From JBGLNL01 sp046484125 (GTDB lineage Bacteria > Chloroflexota > Dehalococcoidia > SZUA-161 > SpSt-899): a DNA stretch of 12,295 nt. How positions within the stretch are numbered: position 1 is the stretch's first letter; the number at the start of each line of letters is the position of its first letter. Below the pieces are notes generated by a model. The model had not been told where the DNA came from. It saw only the letters and a list, made by a program, of their open reading frames with translations, and did no database searches. The stretch is taken from the NCBI GenBank assembly GCA_046484125.1, contig JAWOBX010000072.1, forward strand, positions 1 to 12,295, given 5' to 3'. This document shows positions 1 through 6,691 of the stretch, in pieces. The translations under genes were made by a program, and so were the position numbers.

Positions 1-613
1 CGGTCAGTTCTTTATGCTTGCGGGGGTCGAAGTGTTTGAGGTCTATTTGCAGCAGGTCAACGTGTTTGAGAATAGTTTCAAATTGTTCCCAGGAAGCATG
101 TCCGCTGGTTTCGATGGCGGTGTGCAGATATTCTGCTTCGGCTGCCTCGAGGAGCGCTTTTGCGAATTTGTATTGCGACAGCGGTTCGCCACCTCCGAGG
201 GTGAGTCCGCCACCGGACCGCCGGTAAAACGGCCGGTCCTTTTCCACTTCGGCTATAACCTCCTCCACGCTCATCTCGTGTCCCACTACTTTCAGCGCAT
301 CCCTCGGACATACCCGGGCGCACTTTCCGCACGCATCGCAAGATTCCCTGTCGATGGCGGGTTTGTTCTGAGGATTCAGTTGAATCGCGTCAAGGGGGCA
401 AGCCTGCACGCAAGGGGCGCCGCACATTTCGGCTCCGGGGCAGCGGGCGTCGATGAATCCGAGTTCGGGTACGGCTTTTTGAGATTCGGGATTGGAACAC
501 CAAAGGCATTTCAACGGACAGCCTTTGAAGAAAACAAGAGTCCTGATCCCTGACCCGTCATGCAGGGAATACCGCTGGATGTTAAAAATACGGCCAGTTA
601 ATGCCTCTGTCAT
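1..613 (-). CDS. Glycyl radical enzyme activase (radical SAM), 3' end beyond window
   Basis: This protein would activate the glycyl radical enzyme encoded just upstream, using S-adenosylmethionine to place a radical on that enzyme's C-terminal glycine. The visible 204 residues show the full N-terminal logic of the family. An opening NIQRYSLHDGSGIRT segment (residues 11-25) precedes the radical-SAM CX3CX2C motif at Cys32, Cys36 and Cys39 (GCPLKCLWC). Two ferredoxin-like cysteine groups follow, Cys58/64/68/72 and Cys92/95/98/102, which mark activases carrying two extra 4Fe-4S clusters. A GGGEP SAM-binding motif sits at 140-144. The reading frame runs off the left edge, so about 100 residues are probably missing compared with the usual length near 300. 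The ATG at 613 is the only sensible start, because an in-frame TGA lies at 638-640. No clear Shine-Dalgarno sequence precedes it. The 158-base gap from the enzyme gene shows no terminator, so cotranscription is likely. Confidence 0.95.
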   Translation of the reverse strand, partial: MTEALTGRIFNIQRYSLHDGSGIRTLVFFKGCPLKCLWCSNPESQKAVPELGFIDARCPGAEMCGAPCVQACPLDAIQLNPQNKPAIDRESCDACGKCARVCPRDALKVVGHEMSVEEVIAEVEKDRPFYRRSGGGLTLGGGEPLSQYKFAKALLEAAEAEYLHTAIETSGHASWEQFETILKHVDLLQIDLKHFDPRKHKELT

Positions 614-771
614 GATTCGTTTTTCAATACTTGCCTTTCACCGGATTGAGATCGCTGGGAGGAGGGGGATACGATGTGCGTAATCAAGAGTTTTAATCCC
701 CTTCTCTCCAGATGAGTAATGTCTGTAAGCATTCTGGCTACTGACCTCTGCCGATTGACTTCTCAGAAAAA

Positions 772-3210
772 TTACACGGCGTGTTCTGTACGGCTAATAA
801 TATCATTCTGGACCGATTTCTCCAGTTCAACGAAAAAGGCGCTGTATCCGACCACCCGGACGACCAGGTCCTGATAGTTCTCCGGATGCAATTGGGCGTC
901 CCGCAGGGTATCAGCATCGACCACGTTAAACTGGATCTCCCATCCTCCGAGATCAAAGTAAGTCCGGATAAGGTTGGCCCACTTCAGCATTCCTGATTTG
1001 GATTCCAGCGGTCCCGGGTGCATCTTCATATTGAATATCGTACCTTGAGCAAAGTTGATATGTTCCAGGTTGGCTACTGACTTGATGGCTGCCGTGGGTC
1101 CTTTTACATCGGTCCCCTGTGCCGGGGAAACGCTGTCGGAGAGGGGTTCACCCCGCTTCCTCCCGTCAGGGGTTGCACCGCATATCATCCCGTAGACGAT
1201 GTGCGTTGCTACAGGCGCGATGGTAACCTCATAACCGCCGCCCTGCTTTGTGTGGTAGCGGGCAAGCTCTTTTACCATAATATTCAAATAGTCTTTAGCG
1301 ATGTTATCCACATAGGGATCATCATTCCCGTATTTGGGGGTCCGGATACACATCTGATGGATTTCCGGGCCGGAGGGAGTTGTTGTTTCGTCCTCAAAGT
1401 TGGTCTCAAGGGCGTGTTTGAGCTGAGCCATAGTAATAACCTGGTCATCAAACACCAGTTTCTTAATGGCGGCCAGGGAGTTCGTCATCGTCGCTATCCC
1501 AACATAGCAGACATTCACAACGCCGTTCCCATAGATCGCGCCACCGTCGTAATAGCTTTTACCTCTGGCTATACAATCTCTTGTCAATGATGAAAGGAAG
1601 GGACACGGCCGGTACTTCGTATGGGCTTCCACCAGGGGTAGGGCCTGCATGAACATGACCCGGGTGAGAATCTCAGCCTTTTCCTTGAAGGCGTTCATCA
1701 TATCATCGAAGGTCTCCCAGTGCAGCATGTCCCCGGGGCCTGATGCCATCTGTTCTCCTGTGACCGGATGCAGTCCGTTCATCATCAGTTCGAAGAGTCT
1801 GGCGAAACTCAATGCATGGTAAGGAATGCCCTCCGTTCCTTTGCCGGCGAATACAACTTCCGAGCAGCCGACAATCGTGTAATTATACGCGTCCTCTTTG
1901 GTAATGCCGGGAACATTGGCCAGTTGACTGGGAATGATCACCTCGTCGTTGAACAGTGCGGGGTTACCCCCGCCATGACGCTTGATTGCCTCACAGCACT
2001 TCATCAGGAACTTCTCAGGCGTCCGATTGTGAATCCTGGCCGATACCGTGGGTTCATGAAGCTGCAGATTGGTAGATACATCCAGTATAAGATAGGAAAG
2101 ATCATTGGTGGCATCATAGCCTTCGCCGGTTTGTCCTCCGACAGGCACCTGCACCCAGAATGGGTACCCGTAATGGGCGATGGTGTACATCTGCCCGGCA
2201 GCCCGGTTTGATTCCGCCAGCTTCATAAACAGGCATTCCAGGAGTTCCAGAGCCTGTTCCTTTGTCATTCGGCCCTCACGGATATCTCTTTCGTAAAAGG
2301 GGTAGCAGTACTGGTCCAGCCTTCCCGGTCCGACGGAAACCCCGTTTGTTTCGATCTGCATCGCAGCCATAATGAACGCGACCACCTGCATCGCTTCCCG
2401 AAAGTTACGGGCCGGTTCTGCGGGTACACGCTCACAGACCCTGGCGATTTCTTCCAGCTCTGCCTTTCGTTGCGGGTCCGGTTCACCCCAGGCTTTTTCC
2501 CGGGCGAGGTCAGCAAACCTCTGAGCCCACTTGATCACCGCCTTATCCGCGATAATGACTGCTTTGAGAAAATGGCTATTTTCATAATCATCGGGATTGG
2601 CCAGATCCAGGTTTTGCAGATGATTTTCCGCCTGTTCGATGAGGGCGGCAAGGCCATGAGTTATGGCGCCTTCCATATCGGGCGCCACATGACCAATTCC
2701 ACCCTGCTTCCCCATGTCAATATTAATGAAGGAGATGCTTTCGGCCTGTTTAACCTCATTCGGGGTGAGTGCGTCAACAATGGCGGTAAGGTTTTTCCCT
2801 TTCCAGTAATCCATGCATTCCTTGAGTCGGGGCTTGTCCTCTTCATATAGTAGCCACCAATCCCCCTCTCGGGTTGAGATAGTATCCATTTCCGCTTCCA
2901 GCCAGGTATCGTCGTACTCCGGGAACAGGAAGACCCCCTTTTGCCTGGAAGCGATATTGGACACTATCAGCTCGCCATCAACGATCCACACAGGTATCTC
3001 GCTCAACACCCGATCAAATGCCATTGCCTGCTTGAGCACCGGGGGGAGTGCCTCCGTTTCTTTATATGATTCGGTAACCCGCAAGCTGCGTTCGGCGCAC
3101 AGGCTGGGCCTTTGCTCCATGTAGATTTGACGCAGCTTTTGAGTTCTCGGTGTGCTGGGGTTGGCGGCCTGCTTTCCTCCGGGTTTCCGGGCTGCTGTTG
3201 CCTCATTCAT
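772..3210 (-). CDS. Glycyl radical enzyme of unassigned substrate (pyruvate formate-lyase superfamily)
   Basis: This 812-residue protein is a complete glycyl radical enzyme. Numbering starts at the ATG at 3210. The PFL-type domain fills most of the protein. The catalytic thiyl cysteine is Cys449 in VGCSEVVFAGKGTEG, followed two residues later by Glu451. That Cys-x-Glu spacing is known in diol/glycerol dehydratases, choline TMA-lyase and related lyases, and it differs from pyruvate formate-lyase, which has paired cysteines. The C-terminal radical loop is RVVGYSAFFVELEKSVQNDI with radical Gly788; valine before the glycine replaces the common alanine or serine. The N-terminus carries about 18 extra, probably disordered, residues rich in Ala, Lys and Pro. 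An AGGAGG at 3221-3226 lies 10 bases before the ATG; a TTG at 3216, two codons upstream, lies 4 bases from it and is an alternative start. The GCSE variant and the neighbours fit no characterised subgroup I can name, so the substrate is unknown. The activase lies downstream. Confidence 0.95.
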   Translation of the reverse strand: MNEATAARKPGGKQAANPSTPRTQKLRQIYMEQRPSLCAERSLRVTESYKETEALPPVLKQAMAFDRVLSEIPVWIVDGELIVSNIASRQKGVFLFPEYDDTWLEAEMDTISTREGDWWLLYEEDKPRLKECMDYWKGKNLTAIVDALTPNEVKQAESISFINIDMGKQGGIGHVAPDMEGAITHGLAALIEQAENHLQNLDLANPDDYENSHFLKAVIIADKAVIKWAQRFADLAREKAWGEPDPQRKAELEEIARVCERVPAEPARNFREAMQVVAFIMAAMQIETNGVSVGPGRLDQYCYPFYERDIREGRMTKEQALELLECLFMKLAESNRAAGQMYTIAHYGYPFWVQVPVGGQTGEGYDATNDLSYLILDVSTNLQLHEPTVSARIHNRTPEKFLMKCCEAIKRHGGGNPALFNDEVIIPSQLANVPGITKEDAYNYTIVGCSEVVFAGKGTEGIPYHALSFARLFELMMNGLHPVTGEQMASGPGDMLHWETFDDMMNAFKEKAEILTRVMFMQALPLVEAHTKYRPCPFLSSLTRDCIARGKSYYDGGAIYGNGVVNVCYVGIATMTNSLAAIKKLVFDDQVITMAQLKHALETNFEDETTTPSGPEIHQMCIRTPKYGNDDPYVDNIAKDYLNIMVKELARYHTKQGGGYEVTIAPVATHIVYGMICGATPDGRKRGEPLSDSVSPAQGTDVKGPTAAIKSVANLEHINFAQGTIFNMKMHPGPLESKSGMLKWANLIRTYFDLGGWEIQFNVVDADTLRDAQLHPENYQDLVVRVVGYSAFFVELEKSVQNDIISRTEHAV

Positions 3211-3220
3211 TATCAACAGT

Positions 3221-3226
3221 CCTCCT
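3221..3226 (-). promoter_or_regulatory. Ribosome binding site of the glycyl radical enzyme gene
   Basis: A perfect AGGAGG lies 10 bases before an ATG at 3210 and 4 bases before an in-frame TTG at 3216. The ATG is preferred because of its codon and more usual spacing. Confidence 0.75.
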
Positions 3227-3252
3227 GTCTGGAAATAACGGTATCAGTGCTG

Positions 3253-3279
3253 TGCACGCAAGTTTAGCCTTTGCGTGCA
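3253..3279. promoter_or_regulatory. Perfect 9-bp inverted repeat overlapping the promoter, likely operator
   Basis: The arms TGCACGCAA (3253-3261) and TTGCGTGCA (3271-3279) are exact reverse complements around a 9-base centre. The repeat covers most of the -35/-10 spacer, the whole -10 hexamer and the predicted transcription start. A dimeric repressor bound here would block RNA polymerase. The regulator is not encoded in the window and I do not recognise the motif. One further copy of the half-site, at 405-413, lies inside the activase gene and is probably codon chance. Confidence 0.6.
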
Positions 3280-3289
3280 TATATGTCAA
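3261..3289 (-). promoter_or_regulatory. Near-consensus sigma70-type promoter for the glycyl radical enzyme operon
   Basis: On the minus strand a perfect -35 hexamer TTGACA (3289-3284) is followed by exactly 17 bases and then the -10-like hexamer TAAACT (3266-3261), which matches four of six consensus positions. Transcription would start near 3254, giving a leader of about 45 bases before the ATG at 3210. This suggests the enzyme and its activase form their own transcription unit, separate from the lipoprotein gene upstream. Confidence 0.65.
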
Positions 3290-3516
3290 ATATTATGGTA
3301 GATATGGAAGTATTATCATTATGTCTGTGAATAAGTCTCGTTAAATACATCATGGCGGCTCCCTGCTATCAAAAATGCGGCAGGATCGCCGGCGGTTTCA
3401 TTTCAGATGGCAGCAGGAACGCGTTCAACCGACCTCCCTGATCCGGGAACTGGATACTGGCCCGCGGCAGAGTTATCAAAAACTGGCCGATAGTACAATC
3501 GTCCGAAATACTGTTA
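3290..3516. other. Intergenic region with no gene recognised
   Basis: This is the rest of the gap of about 300 bases between the lipoprotein stop and the glycyl radical enzyme promoter. I see no convincing open reading frame, RNA gene or strong hairpin-plus-T-run terminator on either strand. The only structure I noted is the repeated TATCAAAAA motif listed separately. Confidence 0.5.
3367..3482. repeat. Two direct copies of TATCAAAAA downstream of the lipoprotein gene
   Basis: The 9-mer TATCAAAAA occurs at 3367-3375 and 3474-3482. The related TATCAAA also forms both arms of an inverted repeat at 4946-4976, upstream of the same lipoprotein gene. AT-rich spacer composition makes chance copies easier, so a regulatory role is only a possibility. 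Confidence 0.3.
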
Positions 3517-4860
3517 CTACGGTTCAGTAATCAACGAAAGCCACTCAGGGTCAGCCCTGAACAGGTTCCTCTTTTCCGCGTCCACCTCATATATGACATA
3601 ATAATTCGTCGAGCAACGTTTGGTCTCATTGAAAGTATAACGCTCTACCCCGTCTATAACCTCAGAGTAGGAGACTGCCGCTTCGTAAATCGCTTGCGAA
3701 TCAACGTTCGCCGGGCCAACCTCTTCAGCAGCGTTGCCTATTATATCGCAGAGTTGATACACCGCGGAAACCGAGAGATACCCGACACCCGAACGTATGA
3801 TATCTTCGGCCTCACCGGGATGGTTTTCAAACAGCAACTCCCTGGTCAGGTCGATGATTTTACCTTCTTCGGTCCACCACCGTGATCCCCTGATGAACAG
3901 CATACCGCCAATCTCTTCCCATAGCTTTCCCGTGTCTATCATTCCGAGGAAGGCGGCATGGGGATCGCTACCAATGAACTTGGCGTTGTACCCAGCGGCC
4001 TGGTAGTCCTGAATAAATTTATGCATGGGAACCGGAGGCCATACATAATCGCAATCCTTGAGCCCTTGAATCTGAGCACCCCACTCAAAGGTAAAATCAG
4101 TCAGGTAGCCCTCCACAAAATCGAACTGTTCCGGGTGGGCATCGGCATAGTCCTTCATCGCGTTGAAAACGGCATTGTTATAACCATCGGCCCAGGCTGC
4201 TCCGCCGATCCTGGCGGGCCCATTCGTTTCATAATCCCAGTCGTTTTCGGCGATCCATTGGAGAAGGGTGTAAGCGTCATATTGAGGTATGGTACCTAGA
4301 CTGAAAACATACCCGCCAGGAATCAGGATGTCCCTGGTAACCGAGGCTGCAAATATCGGGCATTTGTCTTTATCAGCAGTTGGTTTCAGTGTCGCGGCGG
4401 CCGGCACGACAGGCGTCCAGATCACGTCAGCGCCTCGATTTCTCAGCCACAAGTAACCCGGGATAATCTTGGATGTATCCCATTGACTATCATAGGTTTC
4501 TACCTTCAACCTCATTCCAGGGATGAGGTTTTCCTCGTTGTAATATTCGACCACGTCATTCAGCGCGTTATTTATGTATTCCATTGCGTTGGCTGCGGGT
4601 CCGGTAAGATCCGAAAGGTTACCTATAGTGATTACTACATCCTTGGCAGGAGTTGCTTCTTCCGGGCTTTGTGTAAGTGGTGGTTTGGTTCCATTTTCAT
4701 TGCCGCAGGCGATTAGCAGCAAAAACACGAGCATTAGCACAGAGAGCAAAATTGCATGGCGCATTATCGGGGACCATCCACGTTTTGCTGGTGGTGATAT
4801 GAGCGAAGTATCAGGCCGTTTGTTCAGCTGCCCCACACTGCTGTATCGTAGCGTTATCAT
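3517..4860 (-). CDS. Lipoprotein solute-binding protein, Leu/Ile/Val-binding (periplasmic-binding type I) family
   Basis: This protein would sit on the outer face of the cytoplasmic membrane as a lipid-anchored receptor for a small organic ligand of an ABC transporter. A hydrophobic segment (about residues 34-51, counted from the ATG at 4860) leads into the lipobox LIAC, whose lipidated cysteine is Cys52, followed by a flexible polar linker. The mature domain opens with VVITIGNLSDLTGPAANAM, typical of branched-chain amino-acid-type binding proteins, and the roughly 395-residue mature length fits. AAGGAGG at 4871-4877 points to initiation at ATG 4860 or GTG 4863. This gives an unusually long 33-residue lead before MRHAILL, whose own ATG at 4764 lacks a good ribosome site. 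No permease or ATPase gene is visible, so the transporter partners must lie elsewhere. The family binds amino acids, amides, urea and aromatic acids, so the ligand here cannot be named. The stop codon is TAG. Confidence 0.88.
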   Translation of the reverse strand: MITLRYSSVGQLNKRPDTSLISPPAKRGWSPIMRHAILLSVLMLVFLLLIACGNENGTKPPLTQSPEEATPAKDVVITIGNLSDLTGPAANAMEYINNALNDVVEYYNEENLIPGMRLKVETYDSQWDTSKIIPGYLWLRNRGADVIWTPVVPAAATLKPTADKDKCPIFAASVTRDILIPGGYVFSLGTIPQYDAYTLLQWIAENDWDYETNGPARIGGAAWADGYNNAVFNAMKDYADAHPEQFDFVEGYLTDFTFEWGAQIQGLKDCDYVWPPVPMHKFIQDYQAAGYNAKFIGSDPHAAFLGMIDTGKLWEEIGGMLFIRGSRWWTEEGKIIDLTRELLFENHPGEAEDIIRSGVGYLSVSAVYQLCDIIGNAAEEVGPANVDSQAIYEAAVSYSEVIDGVERYTFNETKRCSTNYYVIYEVDAEKRNLFRADPEWLSLITEP

Positions 4861-4870
4861 CACTCTCCTG

Positions 4871-4877
4871 CCTCCTT
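4871..4877 (-). promoter_or_regulatory. Ribosome binding site that decides the lipoprotein start
   Basis: AAGGAGG is 7 bases from GTG 4863 and 10 bases from ATG 4860, and a second AGGAG lies just before them. The internal ATG at 4764, directly before the signal peptide, has no comparable site, so the longer form is favoured. Confidence 0.65.
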
Positions 4878-4945
4878 GCCATCGCTATTGATTGGACAAC
4901 CTTCCAGAGACCTGGTGAGAGTTTAAGGCATAAGCTCTATGGCGC

Positions 4946-4976
4946 TATCAAATTACAGCCCGAAAAAGTTTTGATA
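4946..4976. repeat. Inverted repeat TATCAAA/TTTGATA in the gap before the lipoprotein gene
   Basis: The arms at 4946-4952 and 4970-4976 are exact 7-base reverse complements around a 17-base centre, about 85 bases upstream of the lipoprotein start. They could be an operator for that gene. A weak TTGCAG/TGTAAT promoter-like pair with a 19-base spacing overlaps the site on the minus strand. The evidence is weak. Confidence 0.3.
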
Positions 4977-5017
4977 CTGCAATTGCCACTATAGCCTTGT
5001 CAGAGTGTAGTTGTTAC

Positions 5018-6661
5018 TTATTGACGAGTAGCATGTCTGGCGGCAATATACCCCCAGGTCATAGCCAGTCCGATGGTGAATCCACCCCCGCCATAACTGG
5101 GTCCGCTGACGCTCGCCATAGCGTTACCCGCAGCATAAAGACCTTCGATAGTGTTTCCGTAGACATCGATGACCTGTCCATTAGCGTTCGTCCTGGGGCC
5201 GCCCTTGGTGCCGATCGTGCCGAGATACACGGGCAGGGCATAGAAAGGCGGTTCTTCGATGGTTCCGAGGCACGGATTCGGCTGAATTCGAGGGTCTCCA
5301 CAGTACTTATCATAGGCGGTTCCGCCCCGGTCGAAGTCAGAGTCTTTCCCCTGGCGGGCCAGTTCATTGAAGCGATCAACTGTGGCCTTGAGCCCATCCG
5401 GCTCAATACCGGCTTTCTCGGCCAGCTCATCGAGTGTATCCGCTTTGTGGAGCCATTCGGGGTCAATTCCATCGCCGGGCATAGATGTCATCAGGACCCA
5501 GTACCTGTCTCTATACTGCTGGTCAAAAACGCACCAGGCGGGGAAGTTGGTCCAGTCAAACGGCACCGGATTGAAAGTCCTGAAGGCTTTAGCCACGTCA
5601 TTGTAATTGTGGGCTTCGTCTACAAAGCGCCGGCCATAGCGGTTTACCATAATTGTATGGGGAAGGCATCTTTCGGCCATGGTAATACGGTAAAGCTGGC
5701 GGCCGTCGTATTCTTCATCCGGAATAAACGACGTGGGCACTCCCCAGATTTCGCTCATGTTCGCCAGGTCCGCTCCGACTGCCATTGCCATTCTCAGCCC
5801 GTCCCCCTCACAACTCGGCGGACTGAGAGGGTAGGTATGGGGACCCGGAAGGAAGTGGGCCTTGAATTCATCATCCCACTCAAAACCTCCGGTTGCCAGG
5901 ACCACACCTTTTCGTGCGTGAATGTAGAAATCCTTTCCATCCCTTTCACATCTCAAGCCGATAACCCTGCCGTTCTCGGCTATCAACTCGAGTCCACGTG
6001 TCTCCAGAACGGGCTCGATACCGCGATCAAGGCAGGCTTTCAGCAGGTGACCAATCAGGGACATTCCCATTCCCATGATACCCTTGCTCATGCGTTCGGC
6101 CAGCGTGGCGTAATCCAGAGCCATAGGGCAATTAATGGCGTTGCTGGCCTCATATTCAGAATAGGACATGGGCAATATGGAGGCTGTTCCCCACCTCATT
6201 TTTTTCTTCCACTCGCCAAGCTGGTTTGAATCGAAAGCCGGGGGACCCAGGCTTCGACCCTTCATCTTACCGCCGTTGACTTCGGCTTTATAATCCGGCA
6301 TTTGCAGGGCATCGAGCTTCAAATCAGTGTGTTCCTCGATATACCTGATCATTACCGGGGCGTTCTCAACGAATGCTCTGATAACGTCATCACTAGCTCG
6401 CCCCTTGGCAAGCGTCTTCATAAAGGTGAACGCTTCTTCTGCAGAATCTGGAACCCCGAGTTCAGCCATATGGTGATTATTGGGTATCCACGGGATTCCG
6501 CCGGAGACCGCGGTTGTGCCCCCTACCTTACCGGATTTCTCGATGATTGTCACTGCTGCGCCATCATCATGAGCGATGATAGCTGCCGTCAGTCCCGCCC
6601 CTCCAGTTCCAGCTATCAGCACGTCCGTTTCTGCATCCCACTTTTCCGGTTTCGCTGTCAT
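5018..6661 (-). CDS. FAD-dependent dehydrogenase, 3-ketosteroid-dehydrogenase/fumarate-reductase flavoprotein family
   Basis: This 547-residue soluble flavoprotein would insert or remove a C=C bond next to a carbonyl or carboxyl group. The N-terminal dinucleotide fold is clear: VLIAGTGGAGLTAA (residues 14-27) gives the GxGxxG loop, Glu41 ends the second strand where FAD ribose binds, and GGTTAVSGG follows at 47-55. ATGGF at 256-260 is the second FAD motif. The segment FDRGGTAYDKYCGDP (443-457) and the C-terminal GLYAAGN...SYGGGGFTIG block (507-530) resemble 3-ketosteroid delta-1-dehydrogenases. Tyr523 and Gly527 match the spacing of the catalytic Tyr and Gly of that family, as I recall it. 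The length is normal, and no heme domain, FMN domain or export signal is present. It starts 30 bases after the stop of the methyltransferase-like gene, so the two are probably cotranscribed. A steroid substrate is not implied, because many relatives act on other unsaturated acids. The stop is TAA. Confidence 0.9.
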   Translation of the reverse strand: MTAKPEKWDAETDVLIAGTGGAGLTAAIIAHDDGAAVTIIEKSGKVGGTTAVSGGIPWIPNNHHMAELGVPDSAEEAFTFMKTLAKGRASDDVIRAFVENAPVMIRYIEEHTDLKLDALQMPDYKAEVNGGKMKGRSLGPPAFDSNQLGEWKKKMRWGTASILPMSYSEYEASNAINCPMALDYATLAERMSKGIMGMGMSLIGHLLKACLDRGIEPVLETRGLELIAENGRVIGLRCERDGKDFYIHARKGVVLATGGFEWDDEFKAHFLPGPHTYPLSPPSCEGDGLRMAMAVGADLANMSEIWGVPTSFIPDEEYDGRQLYRITMAERCLPHTIMVNRYGRRFVDEAHNYNDVAKAFRTFNPVPFDWTNFPAWCVFDQQYRDRYWVLMTSMPGDGIDPEWLHKADTLDELAEKAGIEPDGLKATVDRFNELARQGKDSDFDRGGTAYDKYCGDPRIQPNPCLGTIEEPPFYALPVYLGTIGTKGGPRTNANGQVIDVYGNTIEGLYAAGNAMASVSGPSYGGGGFTIGLAMTWGYIAARHATRQ

Positions 6662-6691
6662 TTCCTTTGCCCCCGTGTTAAAATGATTTTT

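Noticed and set aside
405..413. Third copy of the operator half-site TGCACGCAA
   Set aside because: It is a single half-site inside the activase coding sequence, spelling ordinary codons of a cysteine-rich cluster.
14..553. 179-residue plus-strand open frame opposite the activase
   Set aside because: It is antisense to a clear radical-SAM gene and shows no family features.
3156..3210. N-terminal extension of the glycyl radical enzyme as a microcompartment targeting peptide
   Set aside because: It is Gly/Pro-rich and not an amphipathic helix, and no shell protein genes are visible.
4997..6229. 410-residue plus-strand open frame opposite the flavoprotein
   Set aside because: Long, but it lies wholly antisense to an unmistakable FAD-binding protein and has no recognisable motif; codon bias of the sense gene explains it.
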